64,000 nt of DNA from Mesorhizobium sp. B1-1-8 (GCF_006442795.2 NZ_CP083956.1:5433501-5497500), one strand, 5' to 3'. Positions 20,394 through 30,578 are shown, counted from the stretch's first letter. A program made the numbers and translations. The notes: generated from the letters alone by a model not told the origin.

Positions 20394-20950
20394 CGACGAT
20401 CAGCGAACCGGATATTCCGGCGATCGAGGTTGGCGAGCAGGAGAAAGCTCCGGGCAAGCCGAGCCGGGCGAAAACCATCGCCGCCATCGCGGCGGGCGCG
20501 GCACTCATAACCGCGATCAACGTCACCGCCGCCGTCTATCTCTATCGCGGCGTCGCCGAGCTCAGGTCGATGGAGGCGCGGCTGGGGCAGCTCGGCCAGT
20601 TCGAGCAGCGGATCAGCGCCCGCATCGATACGGTCAACAACGGCTTCCAGAGCCGCTTCGAAACGCTGGACAGGCAGCTGCAGGCGAGCTTCGGCCGGAT
20701 CAACGGCAATCTTGCCCGGATGGAGCAGACCCAGCCCGCCGCCGACGCAGACGTGCCCGCCGCGCCGGAGCCGCCGGCGCTGACCGGCGCGGTGACGGAA
20801 GCGCCTACCGTCGCTGAAAATACTGTCGAGCCGGGCGACACACCGCGTCCGTTCAAGCGTAAGGCGGCGGCCCCGCCGCCCGGCCCCAACCCGTCCTACC
20901 AGCGTATCGAGCAGTCGGACGGCAAGGTCTACTACAAGAAAATCAACTGA
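20390..20950 (+). CDS. Single-pass membrane protein with coiled coil
   Basis: The 186-residue protein has one membrane helix (about residues 28-48), a short coiled coil rich in Gln/Leu (RLGQLGQFEQRISARIDTVN) and a Pro/Ala-rich C-terminal part ending in SYQRIEQSDGKVYYKKIN. The ATGA overlap with the transpeptidase gene indicates coupling. No family recognised; it could anchor or space the transpeptidase at the membrane. Confidence 0.7.
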   Translation: MTTISEPDIPAIEVGEQEKAPGKPSRAKTIAAIAAGAALITAINVTAAVYLYRGVAELRSMEARLGQLGQFEQRISARIDTVNNGFQSRFETLDRQLQASFGRINGNLARMEQTQPAADADVPAAPEPPALTGAVTEAPTVAENTVEPGDTPRPFKRKAAAPPPGPNPSYQRIEQSDGKVYYKKIN

Positions 20951-20989
20951 CCGGCAGGCCAGGCCGTCTTCGACAAGGATGTGGTGCGA

Positions 20990-21544
20990 TCAAAGATCGC
21001 GCTGCAGCGCCAGGATGCGGACGGTGCGGGCTTCCGCGCGCTGCCGGGCTTCGCGCAGGAAGGCGACGTGGCAATAGGCACAGGCCGCGAGGCCAAGGCA
21101 CAGCACCAGGCTGTTCTTCAAGCTGAAATCGACCATCAGCGAGAACTGAAGGCCGCGCGGCGTGGTGAAATTCGCAATCGTGCTCGCCGTTTCGGCATGG
21201 CTGCCGGCCGCGATCATCAACCCTGCGAAAAGGACCGCGGCATGATTGGCGAGGAAAAAGCCCCCGGACCATTTTGACCGGCTCGCCATCCAGCAGAGAA
21301 GCGACGCGATGACGATCATTGCCGCATCGAGGGCCATCGATCCGCCAAGCCCCCCAAGATAGCCAAGATAGAAGTGCGCCTGCTGCCAGAACATCGTCGA
21401 GAAGGGCCGCAGCTCGAGCCAGGCCTGCCACATTGCGGGGCTTGCCGGATAGAAGCCGAGCAGCAGCGTCGCGGTTCGCTCCGCCGCCAGCAGAAGCAGC
21501 ATCAACGCCGGAAAGGCAAAGAGCAGTATCGGCTTGCGCGTCAT
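20990..21544 (-). CDS. Hypothetical integral membrane protein
   Basis: The 184-residue product has about four hydrophobic segments and a basic C-terminal tail (RQRAEARTVRILALQRDL). It lies alone on the minus strand, convergent with the preceding gene. I do not recognise a family and see no catalytic motif. Confidence 0.65.
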   Translation of the reverse strand: MTRKPILLFAFPALMLLLLAAERTATLLLGFYPASPAMWQAWLELRPFSTMFWQQAHFYLGYLGGLGGSMALDAAMIVIASLLCWMASRSKWSGGFFLANHAAVLFAGLMIAAGSHAETASTIANFTTPRGLQFSLMVDFSLKNSLVLCLGLAACAYCHVAFLREARQRAEARTVRILALQRDL

Positions 21545-21694
21545 GTCGTTCCCCTCGACGATTCTGCGCGGAGTTTAGGCCGTATTGGTTGCGCGAGACT
21601 TAACGCAACACCTTGCTTTTCAAGCGGTGTCACCGGTGCCTAATATATGATCAGGGCACCCGGGCAGTGCCCGTTTTGACAAGGCTTCGAAGGG

Positions 21695-22438
21695 GTGTCG
21701 AAAAGGTCGATCAACGATCGCAACCAGCTCGGTTCGGGCAGGCGCGTGGCCGAGATGAAACCGGTCATTCGCCCCCGGCTTGCCCCAGCGCTCGGCAGTG
21801 CCGGGCTGGTCGCCGGAATGCTGCTGATCGCCGGGTCCAGGACCTGGCTGCCGCTCGAAGCGCCTTCCGCTCCCCACGACGCCGTCAGCGTGCAGCCGGC
21901 TCCTCCCATTCGTGATAGGTCGCCAGGCCAGCCGGCACGGAAGGTCGCCGAGGACCTCATCGCGCCGCCGCCGCTCGACGCTTCCGGGATCGAGCGCATC
22001 GAACCTCGACCGCCGCTTGGCGAGCTTGGCCTGGCAGTGCCGCCGAAGACACCGATGCCGCGGCGCGAGACGCTGCTTTATCGGCCGGTCGCCAGCTCCT
22101 CGACTGTATTCGAATCCATGGGCCGCACGGTCGCCGTCAGCGGGACCATCGATATCGATCCCGACAAGATCTGCTCGCTCAGTGGCACCGCCTGGCCCTG
22201 CGGCCAGCGCGCCCGCGCCGCCTTCAATGCCTGGCTGCGCGGCCGCGCGCTGAAATGCCTGCTGCCTCCCGAAGTCGACCGCTTCGCCATCGCCGCGCCG
22301 TGCAAGCTCGGCAAGCAGGATGTCGGCGCCTGGCTCGTATCCAACGGCTGGGCCCTGGCGTCGCCTTTGGGCATCTACGGCAAGGCCGAAGCCGTCGCCA
22401 GGGGCGCCGAGATGGGTGTCTTCGGTCCACCGCAATAG
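21695..22438 (+). CDS. Thermonuclease-like (SNase) protein, probably membrane-anchored
   Basis: The 247-residue frame has an N-terminal membrane helix and Pro-rich linker, then from about residue 140 an SNase-like barrel (VSGTIDIDPDKICSLSG, later WLVSNGWALASPLGIYGKAEAVARGAEMGVF). The C-terminal W...GWA...G pattern is typical of bacterial SNase-like proteins, but the catalytic Arg/Glu set is not obvious, so activity is doubtful. GTG at 21695 is used; ATG 21755 is an alternative start right before the helix. Confidence 0.65.
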   Translation: MSKRSINDRNQLGSGRRVAEMKPVIRPRLAPALGSAGLVAGMLLIAGSRTWLPLEAPSAPHDAVSVQPAPPIRDRSPGQPARKVAEDLIAPPPLDASGIERIEPRPPLGELGLAVPPKTPMPRRETLLYRPVASSSTVFESMGRTVAVSGTIDIDPDKICSLSGTAWPCGQRARAAFNAWLRGRALKCLLPPEVDRFAIAAPCKLGKQDVGAWLVSNGWALASPLGIYGKAEAVARGAEMGVFGPPQ

Positions 22439-22639
22439 CGGAAGACCCGCGACCGATTCAGCCCTGGAATTGCGTGAAAGCAGAATGGTTGCAGCGGCTC
22501 GGCGATAGTAAAAAATGGTGGACTGCTCCGGCGGCGGCGCAGTCGCCCGATCCAGCGCTTCCCATGGAGAAGATGCCGACTTTGCATCAAATTGTACGCT
22601 TGCCTGAAACCGAAATCCTAACGGACCTCCTGTAAGCCA

Positions 22640-23410
22640 ATGCGCCAAACAGGAGATTGGGCCGTGGCCACAAAAACGCAGAGCACACCGGTTCATGCAT
22701 GGAAGCATGTCGTCTGGCTGGCGCTGCTCGGCACCGCCGCCTGTGTCGGCCTCTCGCTCGGGCTAAATTACCTGCTGCTGCTCAGCGACGGGCTGACGCC
22801 GTTCGGCCGCAGTGTCGTCACGGCCGTGCTGCTGCCCATCGTCATCGGTCTGCCGCTGTTTGTCCTGCTCGGCTGGAAGCAGGTCGAGACCCGCCGTTAC
22901 CGGCAGGAGCTCACCAGGTCAGGCACCTACGACCAGCTGACCGGCACTCTCAACGGGGCGGTGTTCACCTCGATGGTCGACAGGAGGGCAGCGCGGCCGG
23001 CCGGCCCGCGTTCCGGCGCCTTCCTGGTCATCCACCCGGAGCACCTGTCGTCGATAAACCGGCGCTTCGGCCTCGGCTGGGGCGACGAAGCCTTGCGGCT
23101 CGTCGCCTCGGCCATCAAATCCTCGGTGCGCAAGGAGGACCTGATCGGCCGCATCGGAAACGCGATGTTCGGCGTCTTCCTGCCCGGCGCGAGCAAACAG
23201 GACGCCAGCGACATCGGCGAGCGCATTCGGGCACAGGTGGGGCAAATCTATTTCGCGCCGAAGGGCGACAAGGACGTGCTCGCCATTCGCGTCGGCGGCG
23301 TCGTCTTCGAGCATGAGCTTGCCTTCGAGGACATGTTCCGGTCGGCCGAGGAATGGCTGTTGGAAGCGCAGGGCGAAGACGGCGTGAAGCTGTCGCATTT
23401 CAACAACTGA
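22640..23410 (+). CDS. Membrane GGDEF-fold protein with degenerate active site
   Basis: The 256-residue protein has two membrane helices (about 25-48 and 57-80) and a GGDEF-type domain (DQLTGTLNGAVF, then HLSSINRRFGLGWGDEALR). Where active diguanylate cyclases have R-x-GG(D/E)EF it reads RIGNAMFGVFL, so the metal- and GTP-binding residues are lost. It is probably not a cyclase; it may bind a nucleotide or act as a scaffold. No gene partner is evident. Confidence 0.8.
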   Translation: MRQTGDWAVATKTQSTPVHAWKHVVWLALLGTAACVGLSLGLNYLLLLSDGLTPFGRSVVTAVLLPIVIGLPLFVLLGWKQVETRRYRQELTRSGTYDQLTGTLNGAVFTSMVDRRAARPAGPRSGAFLVIHPEHLSSINRRFGLGWGDEALRLVASAIKSSVRKEDLIGRIGNAMFGVFLPGASKQDASDIGERIRAQVGQIYFAPKGDKDVLAIRVGGVVFEHELAFEDMFRSAEEWLLEAQGEDGVKLSHFNN

Positions 23411-23545
23411 GCAGGCCCGGCCAGCGTCCTCGATAGTTGGCATAGCAGCCAAATTCAGCCCACCCTTGTCTCGGCTTTCCGCCGGGGGCGTAAATGCTGG
23501 CGCACTCGTCCGTCTCGGTGCTAATGGGGCTTGTCGTGAAATAAC

Positions 23546-23620
<75 letters not shown>

Positions 23621-23841
23621 TGCGATGGCGGCGCTTCTGCCATAACGAACCGGCAAGCGCAAGGCCAAGAAAACCTTAAAACAACGCCATCTCGTTGTCC
23701 CAAAACCGCTGCCGGCCTTTGGGCGACATGTTGAATGCCCCGGTTGTGAAAGCCGCTTCCAAGCGGCATCCATGACATGGCCGCGCCACAATGTTAACTA
23801 TGCCGGAACAAGAGCCGGCTATCAGCCGGCGGAGACCGACG

Positions 23842-24018
23842 ATGAACGGCAAGTCAAATCCGCCAGGGAAAAGCGGCGGCGAGCGCAAGGACCGGCTCGC
23901 CGAAGCGTTGCGCGCCAACCTGCAGAAACGCAAGGCGCAGGCGCGGTCCCGGCGCGCCGGAGATCCCGATCAGCGGCCAGAGGGACTTCCGACTGCTGGA
24001 AAAATGCAAAAAAAGTAA
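23842..24018 (+). CDS. Small basic hypothetical protein upstream of murA
   Basis: A 58-residue, Lys/Arg-rich protein (MNGKSNPPGKSGGERKDRL, then LQKRKAQARSRRA). The ATG at 23842 is preceded by a GGAG site (CGGCGGAGACCGACG). Similar short basic proteins lie ahead of murA in rhizobia as far as I recall. No function can be assigned. Confidence 0.6.
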   Translation: MNGKSNPPGKSGGERKDRLAEALRANLQKRKAQARSRRAGDPDQRPEGLPTAGKMQKK

Positions 24019-24161
24019 CTCAAATCAGCCACACTGGCCGAGCACACTTCGTCCACAGGGTGGGGAAATCCTATTTCTTGAACCGCATCGGCCAATAGTC
24101 TAGAGCCGGACATACTCAACCGATTGAAACCGGCCCGTCCGGGCCGAGGGGACGTTCTCTC

Positions 24162-25454
24162 ATGGATCGCATCAGAATTGTCGGCGGCAACGAGCTGGCC
24201 GGACGCATTCCGATCTCGGGCGCAAAAAACGCGGCCTTGCCGCTGATGATCGCCTCGCTGCTCACCGACGATACGCTCACGCTGGAAAACGTGCCGCATC
24301 TGGCCGATGTCGAGCAATTGATCCGCATCCTCGGCAATCACGGCGTCGACTATTCGGTCAACGGCCGCCGCGAAAAGCAGCATGAAGGCTATTCGCGCAC
24401 CATCACTTTCTCCGCCCGCAACATCGTCGACACCACCGCGCCCTATGAGCTGGTGTCGAAGATGCGGGCCTCGTTCTGGGTCATCGGCCCGCTGCTGGCG
24501 CGCATGGGCGAAGCCAGGGTGTCGCTGCCGGGCGGCTGCGCCATCGGCACGCGGCCGGTCGACCTGTTCCTCGAGGGCCTGCAGGTGCTGGGCGCCGACC
24601 TCGACGTCGACAATGGCTATGTCGTCGCCAGGACCAAAAACGGCCGCCTGGTCGGCAACCGCTACGTGTTCCCGAAAGTGTCGGTCGGCGCCACCCATGT
24701 GCTGATGATGGCTGCTTCGCTGGCCAAGGGCGAGACGGTGCTTGAAAACGCCGCCCGCGAGCCCGAAGTCGTCAATCTCGCCGAATGCCTGATCGCCATG
24801 GGCGCCAGGATCCATGGCGCTGGCACCGCCACCATCATCATACAGGGCGTCGAGGCGCTGTCCGGCGCCCGTATCCGCGTCATTCCCGACCGCATCGAGA
24901 CCGGCACCTATGCGATGGCGGTGGCGATGACCGGCGGCGACGTCATGCTCGAAGGGGCGCGTCCGGACCTTCTGCAGACCGCGCTCGACGTGCTTGTCGA
25001 GACCGGCGCCGAGATCACGCCGACCAATGAAGGCATCCGCGTCAAGCGCAACGGCGCCGGCATTGCACCGGTCGACGTGACGACCGCGCCGTTCCCGGCC
25101 TTCCCGACCGACCTGCAGGCGCAGTTCATGGGCCTGATGACGATGGCCAAGGGCAAGTCGCGCATCACCGAGACGATCTTCGAGAACCGCTTCATGCATG
25201 TGCAGGAGCTCGCCCGGCTCGGCGCCCATATCACGCTCTCCGGCCAGACGGCGATCGTCGACGGAGTCGCCAAGCTGAAGGGCGCGCCGGTGATGGCGAC
25301 CGATCTGCGCGCCTCGGTGTCGCTGGTCATCGCCGGCCTTGCCGCCGAAGGCGAAACCACGGTCAACCGGGTCTATCATCTCGACCGCGGCTTCGAGCGG
25401 CTGGAGGAGAAGCTTTCGGGCTGCGGCGCGGTGATCGAGCGGATTTCTGGCTGA
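24162..25454 (+). CDS. murA: UDP-N-acetylglucosamine 1-carboxyvinyltransferase
   Basis: The 430-residue enzyme transfers enolpyruvate from PEP to UDP-GlcNAc, the first committed step of peptidoglycan synthesis, in the cytoplasm. The substrate-binding start [21 protein letters not shown] and the active-site loop with its cysteine ([13 protein letters not shown], Cys about 127) are intact, so it should be fosfomycin-sensitive in principle. Full length, and in the usual rhizobial position ahead of the DUF2948 and hisD genes. Confidence 0.97.
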   Translation: MDRIRIVGGNELAGRIPISGAKNAALPLMIASLLTDDTLTLENVPHLADVEQLIRILGNHGVDYSVNGRREKQHEGYSRTITFSARNIVDTTAPYELVSKMRASFWVIGPLLARMGEARVSLPGGCAIGTRPVDLFLEGLQVLGADLDVDNGYVVARTKNGRLVGNRYVFPKVSVGATHVLMMAASLAKGETVLENAAREPEVVNLAECLIAMGARIHGAGTATIIIQGVEALSGARIRVIPDRIETGTYAMAVAMTGGDVMLEGARPDLLQTALDVLVETGAEITPTNEGIRVKRNGAGIAPVDVTTAPFPAFPTDLQAQFMGLMTMAKGKSRITETIFENRFMHVQELARLGAHITLSGQTAIVDGVAKLKGAPVMATDLRASVSLVIAGLAAEGETTVNRVYHLDRGFERLEEKLSGCGAVIERISG

Positions 25455-25698
25455 TCAGTCGCCGGGTAAGCGCTGCGGATACCCCTCCGACCAAAGTCCG
25501 CGCTGCCTTGCCATCTCTTCCGCGTTGAGGGTTGGCGAAGCGAAGCAGCATCCGATCTTGCCCGCAAAGGGGGAGATCAGCAGCTCCGCCGGCGGCGCCC
25601 TTCAGTGATTGCCGCGGGCAGGATCGGTGTCGCGGTTGCACCGACCGAAAAGACCGCATAACAGAGGCTGAAACATCAAGCTTAGGTGCGTATTCCGC

Positions 25699-26130
25699 AT
25701 GGCTCTCAAGCTCATCGCGCTCGACGACCAGGATCTGAGCATCGTCTCGGCGCATGTCCAGGATGCCGTGATGAAGGTCTCCGACCTTGAATTCCTGCCG
25801 GCGGCCAAGCGCTTCGTGCTGACCATGAACCGCTTCGTCTGGGAGGCTAAGTCCGGCTTCTTCCGCCAGCACAATGAGCGGCGGCACAGCATCCTGCATT
25901 TCGACCGCGTGCTCGGCGCCAAGACCAACGGTATCCCGCGCGACAAGCCGGCCGAGGTGCTCTCGCTGCTGGCGATCAGCTTCGTCGCCATCAGCAAGCC
26001 GGCCGGCATCATCGAGCTGGTCTTCTCGGGCGGCGGAACCATCATGCTCGACGTCGAATGCATCGAGGCGCGGCTTGCCGATATCGGCGGTTCCTGGGAA
26101 GCCACCTCGCGCCCTGTTCACAGAGGTTAG
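25699..26130 (+). CDS. DUF2948 family protein
   Basis: The 143-residue protein (MALKLIALDDQDLSIVSAHVQDAVMKVSDL) matches the DUF2948 family found between murA and hisD in alphaproteobacteria. The family function is unknown. It ends 12 bp before hisD and is probably in the same transcript. Confidence 0.85.
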   Translation: MALKLIALDDQDLSIVSAHVQDAVMKVSDLEFLPAAKRFVLTMNRFVWEAKSGFFRQHNERRHSILHFDRVLGAKTNGIPRDKPAEVLSLLAISFVAISKPAGIIELVFSGGGTIMLDVECIEARLADIGGSWEATSRPVHRG

Positions 26131-26142
26131 AGGCGTATCAAG

Positions 26143-27435
26143 ATGGCCATTACGCTCAACCAGTCCGATGCCGATTTCGAGCAGCGTTTTTCGGCATTCC
26201 TCACCACCAAGCGCGAGGTGTCGGCCGACGTCGAGGCGGTGGTGCGCGACATTATTGCCCGCGTCCGCGCCGAGGGCGACAAGGCGCTGATCGATTACAC
26301 GTTGAAATTCGACAGAGCCGACCTCGGCAAGCTCGGCATCGCCGTCTCGAAGCACGATATCGCCAAGGCCTATGCCGCAGCCGACCCGGCCACGGTCGAG
26401 GCGCTCAAATTCGCCCGCGAGCGCATCCGCTCGCACCACGAGCGGCAGAAGCCGAAGGACGACCGCTATATTGATGCCGCCGGCGTCGAGCTCGGCTCGC
26501 GCTGGACGGCCATCGAGGCGGTCGGCCTCTATGTGCCGGGCGGCACGGCGAGTTATCCGAGCTCGGTGCTGATGAATGCAGTGCCGGCAAAGGTCGCCGG
26601 TGTCGAGCGCATTGTCATCGTGGTGCCGGCGCCCGGCGGCGTTATCAACCCGCTGGTGCTGGTGGCGGCCGACCTTGCCGGCGTCTCCGAGATCTACCGG
26701 GTCGGCGGCGCGCAGGCGGTCGCGGCACTCGCCTATGGCACCGAGACGATCCGGCCGGTCGTCAAGATCGTCGGCCCCGGCAATGCCTATGTCGCAGCGG
26801 CCAAGCGCCAGGTATTCGGCACCGTCGGCATCGACATGATCGCCGGCCCGTCCGAAGTGCTGGTCGTCGCCGATGCCGACAACGATCCGGACTGGATCGC
26901 CGCCGACCTGCTCGCCCAGGCCGAGCATGACGTGTCGGCGCAATCGATCCTGATCACCGACAATGCCGATTTCGGCAAGGCGGTGGAGCAAGCGGTCGAG
27001 CGGCAGTTGAAGACGTTGCCTCGCGCGACGACTGCCGCCGCAAGCTGGCGCGATTTCGGCGCGGTGATCCAGGTCGCGTCGATCGAGGCCTCGCTGCCGC
27101 TGGTCGACCGCATCGCCGCCGAGCATGTCGAGCTCGCCATCGAAAACGCCGAGGGCTTCCTCGCCAGGATGCGCAATGCCGGCGCCGTGTTTCTCGGCCG
27201 GCACACGCCGGAAGTCATCGGCGACTATGTCGGCGGTTCCAACCACGTGCTGCCGACGGCGCGTTCGGCGCGCTTCTCGTCCGGTCTGTCGGTGCTCGAC
27301 TTCGTCAAGCGCACCTCGATCCTGAAGCTCGGGCCGGAGCAGCTCAAGGCGCTGGCGCCGGCGGCGATCGCGCTCGCCAAGGCGGAGGGGCTCGACGCGC
27401 ACGGACGCTCAGTGGCGATCCGGTTGAACATGTAG
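26143..27435 (+). CDS. hisD: Histidinol dehydrogenase
   Basis: The 430-residue enzyme oxidises L-histidinol to histidine with two NAD, the last two steps of histidine synthesis. The family blocks are intact: [52 protein letters not shown], and the zinc/catalytic region with QAEHD and the later EHVEL. Full length. It overlaps nothing but is 2 bp from the UPF0262 gene, so the two are co-transcribed. Confidence 0.97.
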   Translation: MAITLNQSDADFEQRFSAFLTTKREVSADVEAVVRDIIARVRAEGDKALIDYTLKFDRADLGKLGIAVSKHDIAKAYAAADPATVEALKFARERIRSHHERQKPKDDRYIDAAGVELGSRWTAIEAVGLYVPGGTASYPSSVLMNAVPAKVAGVERIVIVVPAPGGVINPLVLVAADLAGVSEIYRVGGAQAVAALAYGTETIRPVVKIVGPGNAYVAAAKRQVFGTVGIDMIAGPSEVLVVADADNDPDWIAADLLAQAEHDVSAQSILITDNADFGKAVEQAVERQLKTLPRATTAAASWRDFGAVIQVASIEASLPLVDRIAAEHVELAIENAEGFLARMRNAGAVFLGRHTPEVIGDYVGGSNHVLPTARSARFSSGLSVLDFVKRTSILKLGPEQLKALAPAAIALAKAEGLDAHGRSVAIRLNM

Positions 27436-27437
27436 CG

Positions 27438-27923
27438 ATGTCCGGCCACGACCAAAACCGCAACCGGCTGATCGACGTCGAGCTCGACGAAACGATCGGC
27501 CGTTCGACCCCTGACGTCGAGCACGAGCGGGCCGTGGCGATCTTCGATCTCATCGAGGAAAACAGTTTTAGGCCGGTCGGCGACGACGGCGCCGGTCCAT
27601 ACCGGCTGAAGCTGTCGCTGGCCGATCAGCGCCTGGTCTTTGCCGTCAGCCGGGAGGATGGCGCCGACGTGGTCACCCACATCCTTTCGCTGACGCCGCT
27701 CAGGCGCATCGTCAAGGACTATTATCTCATCTGCGAGAGCTATTACGACGCCATCCGCTCCTCGACGCCAAGCCATATCGAGGCGATCGACATGGGCCGG
27801 CGCGGCCTGCACAATGAAGGCTCGCGGACGCTGATGGACCGGCTCTCCGGCAAGATCGACATCGACTTCGACACGGCGCGCCGGCTGTTCACGCTGGTCT
27901 GCGTGCTGCACTGGCGAGGCTAG
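27438..27923 (+). CDS. UPF0262 family protein
   Basis: The 161-residue soluble protein ([30 protein letters not shown]) belongs to UPF0262, an alphaproteobacterial family of unknown function that typically follows hisD. Its stop lies at the edge of a palindromic intergenic repeat. Confidence 0.88.
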   Translation: MSGHDQNRNRLIDVELDETIGRSTPDVEHERAVAIFDLIEENSFRPVGDDGAGPYRLKLSLADQRLVFAVSREDGADVVTHILSLTPLRRIVKDYYLICESYYDAIRSSTPSHIEAIDMGRRGLHNEGSRTLMDRLSGKIDIDFDTARRLFTLVCVLHWRG

Positions 27924-28044
27924 ATCAGGATGACGTTTCGTTGAATCGCCGTCCTGATCTGACTCTTTGCTGGAGCATGATCTTTTCCGAAAACCGGTTC
28001 CCACTTTTTGCGTTCGCTGACCTTCGGTTCGGGATCATGCTCTA
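27921..28044. repeat. Rhizobial-type palindromic intergenic repeat, copy A
   Basis: The segment contains an imperfect inverted pair AGATCAGGA...TCCTGATCT (about 27922-27961) and then AGCATGATC...GATCATGCT (about 27974-28042) around the sequence TTTTCCGAAAACCGGTTCCC. These match the style of short mosaic repeats common between genes in Mesorhizobium and other rhizobia. It separates the UPF0262 and phosphatase genes and includes the latter's start region. Confidence 0.75.
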
Positions 28045-28497
28045 GTGCCGACCGCGCTGCCCCGTTCGGTCCTGTTTTTGTGCGGCATGAACGCCGTACG
28101 CTCGCCGATGGCCGAGCTGCTGGCAAGGCGGGTGCTGCCGGCCGCCACCTTCGTCGCCTCGGCCGGTGTACGCAGCGGCGAACGCGACCCCTTCGTCGAC
28201 GCCGTGCTGGCCGAGGAGGGCCTGTCGCTCGGCGAGCGACAGCCCAGAACCCTGGACGAGCTCGAAGACGACTATTTCGACCTGATCGTCACACTGGCGC
28301 CGGAGGCGCACCATGCCGCGCTCGAGCTCACCCGTTCGCTCGCCGTCGAGGTCGAATATTGGCCGATGCCGGACCCGACCGACACCGGCGGCACGCGCGA
28401 GCAGATCATGGCCGCCTATCGCGACGTGCGCGAGCGTCTGAAGGCCCGCATAAGCCGACGTTTTTTGCTTCCGGAGGCAAAAAACGCGACGGATTAA
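28045..28497 (+). CDS. Low-molecular-weight protein-tyrosine phosphatase family protein
   Basis: The 150-residue protein has the CX5R active-site loop CGMNAVRSP near the N-terminus (Cys about residue 13) and the general-acid motif MPDPTDT at about 111-117, so it is likely an active LMW phosphatase or an arsenate-reductase-like relative. The GTG start at 28045 falls directly after the palindromic repeat, so its translation signals come from the repeat. Conserved in this position after hisD in rhizobia. Confidence 0.82.
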   Translation: MPTALPRSVLFLCGMNAVRSPMAELLARRVLPAATFVASAGVRSGERDPFVDAVLAEEGLSLGERQPRTLDELEDDYFDLIVTLAPEAHHAALELTRSLAVEVEYWPMPDPTDTGGTREQIMAAYRDVRERLKARISRRFLLPEAKNATD

Positions 28498-28553
28498 GCA
28501 TGTTCACAAGCGGGCGATTATCATATAGGTTCCGCCGCAAATTCCGGCTGGGA

Positions 28554-28594
28554 GTCGGATGGTTTCAGGTCTGCTCGACCTGAAACCATCCGAC
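28554..28594. repeat. Perfect 18-bp-stem palindrome
   Basis: Arms 28554-28571 and 28577-28594 are perfect inverted repeats (starting GTCGGATGG and ending CCATCCGAC) around a 5-base loop. This is one of the recurrent palindromic repeats of this group; transcribed, it gives a very stable hairpin that may end or stabilise the phosphatase mRNA. Confidence 0.85.
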
Positions 28595-28610
28595 ACCAGG
28601 TCAAAGAAGC

Positions 28611-28663
28611 AGAGCATGATGTCGTCCGAAAGCCGCTTCACACTTTTCGGCATCATGCTCTAG
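28611..28663. repeat. Rhizobial-type palindromic intergenic repeat, copy B
   Basis: Ends AGAGCATGAT and ATCATGCTCT flank CGTCCGAAAGCCGCTTC...CTTTTCGG. It resembles the AGCATGATC/GATCATGCT part of copy A at about 27974-28043 and lies on the other side of the phosphatase gene. Confidence 0.78.
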
Positions 28664-28695
28664 GTGCCGGAACCGTCTCCAAGCAAAGGTATCGA

Positions 28696-28914
28696 ATGCC
28701 GAAGGAAGAAGTCCTCGAGTTTCCAGGTGTGGTCACGGAACTGCTGCCCAATGCAATGTTCCGGGTGAAGCTCGAAAACGAACACGAAATCATCGCCCAT
28801 ACGGCCGGCCGCATGCGCAAGAACCGCATCCGCGTGCTGACCGGCGACAAGGTCCTGGTCGAGATGACGCCCTATGACCTGACCAAGGGCCGCATCACCT
28901 ACCGCTTCAAGTAA
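28696..28914 (+). CDS. infA: Translation initiation factor IF-1
   Basis: The 72-residue protein is a complete S1/OB-fold IF-1 ([24 protein letters not shown], ending KGRITYRFK). It binds the ribosomal A site during initiation. Followed 19 bp later by maf. Confidence 0.97.
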
Positions 28915-28933
28915 GGTCTAGAGCCGGACCACG

Positions 28934-29560
28934 ATGAGCATTCTGCAGAAGCTGGTGCTTGCCTCGGGTTCGCCGCGCCGCATCGAACTGTTGCAGCAGG
29001 CCGGCATCGAGCCGGACCGCGTCATGCCGTCCGATGTCGACGAGACCCCGCTGCGCGCCGAGCATCCGCGCTCGCTGGCCAAGCGCCTGTCCAAGGACAA
29101 GGCCGAGAAGGCGCTCGCCTCGCTGAAGGGCGAGGCGGACTATGCGCCGGCCTTCGTCCTTGCCGCCGACACGGTGGTGGCGGTCGGACGCCGCATCCTG
29201 CCCAAGGCAGAGACGATCGACGATGCCGTCAACTGCCTCGGCCTGCTCTCCGGCCGCTCGCACCGGGTCTATTCCGGCATCTGTCTGATCACGCCGGGCG
29301 GCAAGCTGCGCCAGCGGCTGGTCGAGACCAGGGTGCGCTTCAAGCGGCTGCCGCGCGAGGAGATCGACGCCTATGTCGCCTCCGGCGAATGGCGCGGCAA
29401 GGCCGGCGGCTACGCCGTGCAGGGTCTGGCAGGCGCCTTCGTCGTCAAGCTGGTCGGTTCCTACACCAATGTCGTCGGCCTGCCGCTCTACGAGAGCGTC
29501 GCGCTGCTTTCCGGCGAAGGTTTCAAGGCGTACCGGAACTGGCTCACCGCGCGACCATGA
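28934..29560 (+). CDS. maf: Maf family nucleotide pyrophosphatase
   Basis: The 208-residue protein has the Maf N-terminal motif ASGSPRR, the DADTVV-like block [10 protein letters not shown] and the YSGICL region. Maf proteins hydrolyse dTTP, UTP or modified nucleotides, a house-cleaning role in the cytoplasm. Normal length and in the usual infA-maf-yacG order. Confidence 0.93.
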   Translation: MSILQKLVLASGSPRRIELLQQAGIEPDRVMPSDVDETPLRAEHPRSLAKRLSKDKAEKALASLKGEADYAPAFVLAADTVVAVGRRILPKAETIDDAVNCLGLLSGRSHRVYSGICLITPGGKLRQRLVETRVRFKRLPREEIDAYVASGEWRGKAGGYAVQGLAGAFVVKLVGSYTNVVGLPLYESVALLSGEGFKAYRNWLTARP

Positions 29561-29573
29561 GCTTCGACGGCAG

Positions 29574-29795
29574 ATGAGTCCGGACGACAAGGTGACACCG
29601 CTCAGGCCAAAGCGCCCCTGCCCCGAATGCGGCAAACCTTCCGCGCGCGAGCACTATCCGTTCTGCTCGGCACGCTGCAAGGACATCGACCTCAACCGCT
29701 GGCTGAAGGGCGCCTATGTCATCCCCGACCGCCCTGCGGAGGAAGAGGACGGCGACGGTCCCGAGCAAGGTTCCCCGCCCAAAAGCGAGCCATAG
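29574..29795 (+). CDS. yacG: DNA gyrase inhibitor YacG
   Basis: The 73-residue zinc protein has the four-cysteine pattern CPECGKP...[15 protein letters not shown] and an acidic tail. YacG binds GyrB and inhibits gyrase. The ATG at 29574 keeps the usual short N-terminus; it starts 13 bp after maf. Confidence 0.9.
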   Translation: MSPDDKVTPLRPKRPCPECGKPSAREHYPFCSARCKDIDLNRWLKGAYVIPDRPAEEEDGDGPEQGSPPKSEP

Positions 29796-29961
29796 GCAGG
29801 CTCGGAAGCCGCTGTTTGCGGCGATTTTTCTTTCCTGCTGAAATCCGCAGCTAGGCGCTGGACAGGCAAGATTCCCGTGCTATAACCCACGCGCTTTCAA
29901 GGGGGCGCCGCTCGGCGCTCTGGTGAAACCCGGCAGGCGAAAATCTTGTTAGCCGGCACAG

Positions 29962-30037
<76 letters not shown>

Positions 30038-30108
30038 TCTTTTCAATAGCTTAGCACAATACTGTCAAATCTTAGGCTCGCTATAGGCTCGGGAAAAATG
30101 GCAAACTG

Positions 30109-30402
30109 CTAAGCAAGAGAAGAGGTCCCCCTAGGTGCCATAGGTTCGAAGCTCGAGTCGCCTCGTAGAATATTCGCTTCGCGCGCGGCCGCGACGAAGG
30201 CCCTTCGGGCCGCGGGGGGATGAGCCTTACCTCGTAGGACCTTCAGACAGGCGTCCATAGCTGCCCTGCGCTTCTCCGTCTGGCTACCAAAATCCCGCAG
30301 CAAGATGGAGGCTGCATCATTGACATCGAATACGGAACGTTCTGGGCTATGGTTGCCAATCTGAATCACGACCGGCCTCTCAAATCTCACTAAGCTGGTC
30401 AT
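30109..30402 (-). CDS. DUF982 family protein
   Basis: A 97-residue protein with the DUF982 pattern (RFERPVVIQIGN, then VFDVNDAASILL and ARRAFVAAAREANIL). DUF982 proteins are short, multi-copy in rhizobia and of unknown function. ATG 30402 fits the family N-terminus better than the longer frame to 30432. Confidence 0.75.
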   Translation of the reverse strand: MTSLVRFERPVVIQIGNHSPERSVFDVNDAASILLRDFGSQTEKRRAAMDACLKVLRGKAHPPAARRAFVAAAREANILRGDSSFEPMAPRGTSSLA

Positions 30403-30578
30403 CCTCGCCTTGCCCTCAAACGTACCGAACATCAGCGGACTTCGTTTGCATTTTCAGGCTTGCAAAGGAAGCTGCGACAGATGCCGGTGAACTCTGGTCA
30501 GATAGTTTCTTCCAGGGATCTGGCAGCCTGAGGCGGGTAAAGGACAGAGCCCGGCCTTACCGACTGCAACAATGTCCT

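Noticed and set aside
23970..25379. 469-codon minus-strand frame opposite murA
   Set aside because: His/Asp/Arg-rich shadow of murA with no domain.
25363..27402. 679-codon minus-strand frame opposite hisD and DUF2948
   Set aside because: Shadow frame; both plus-strand genes are well recognised.
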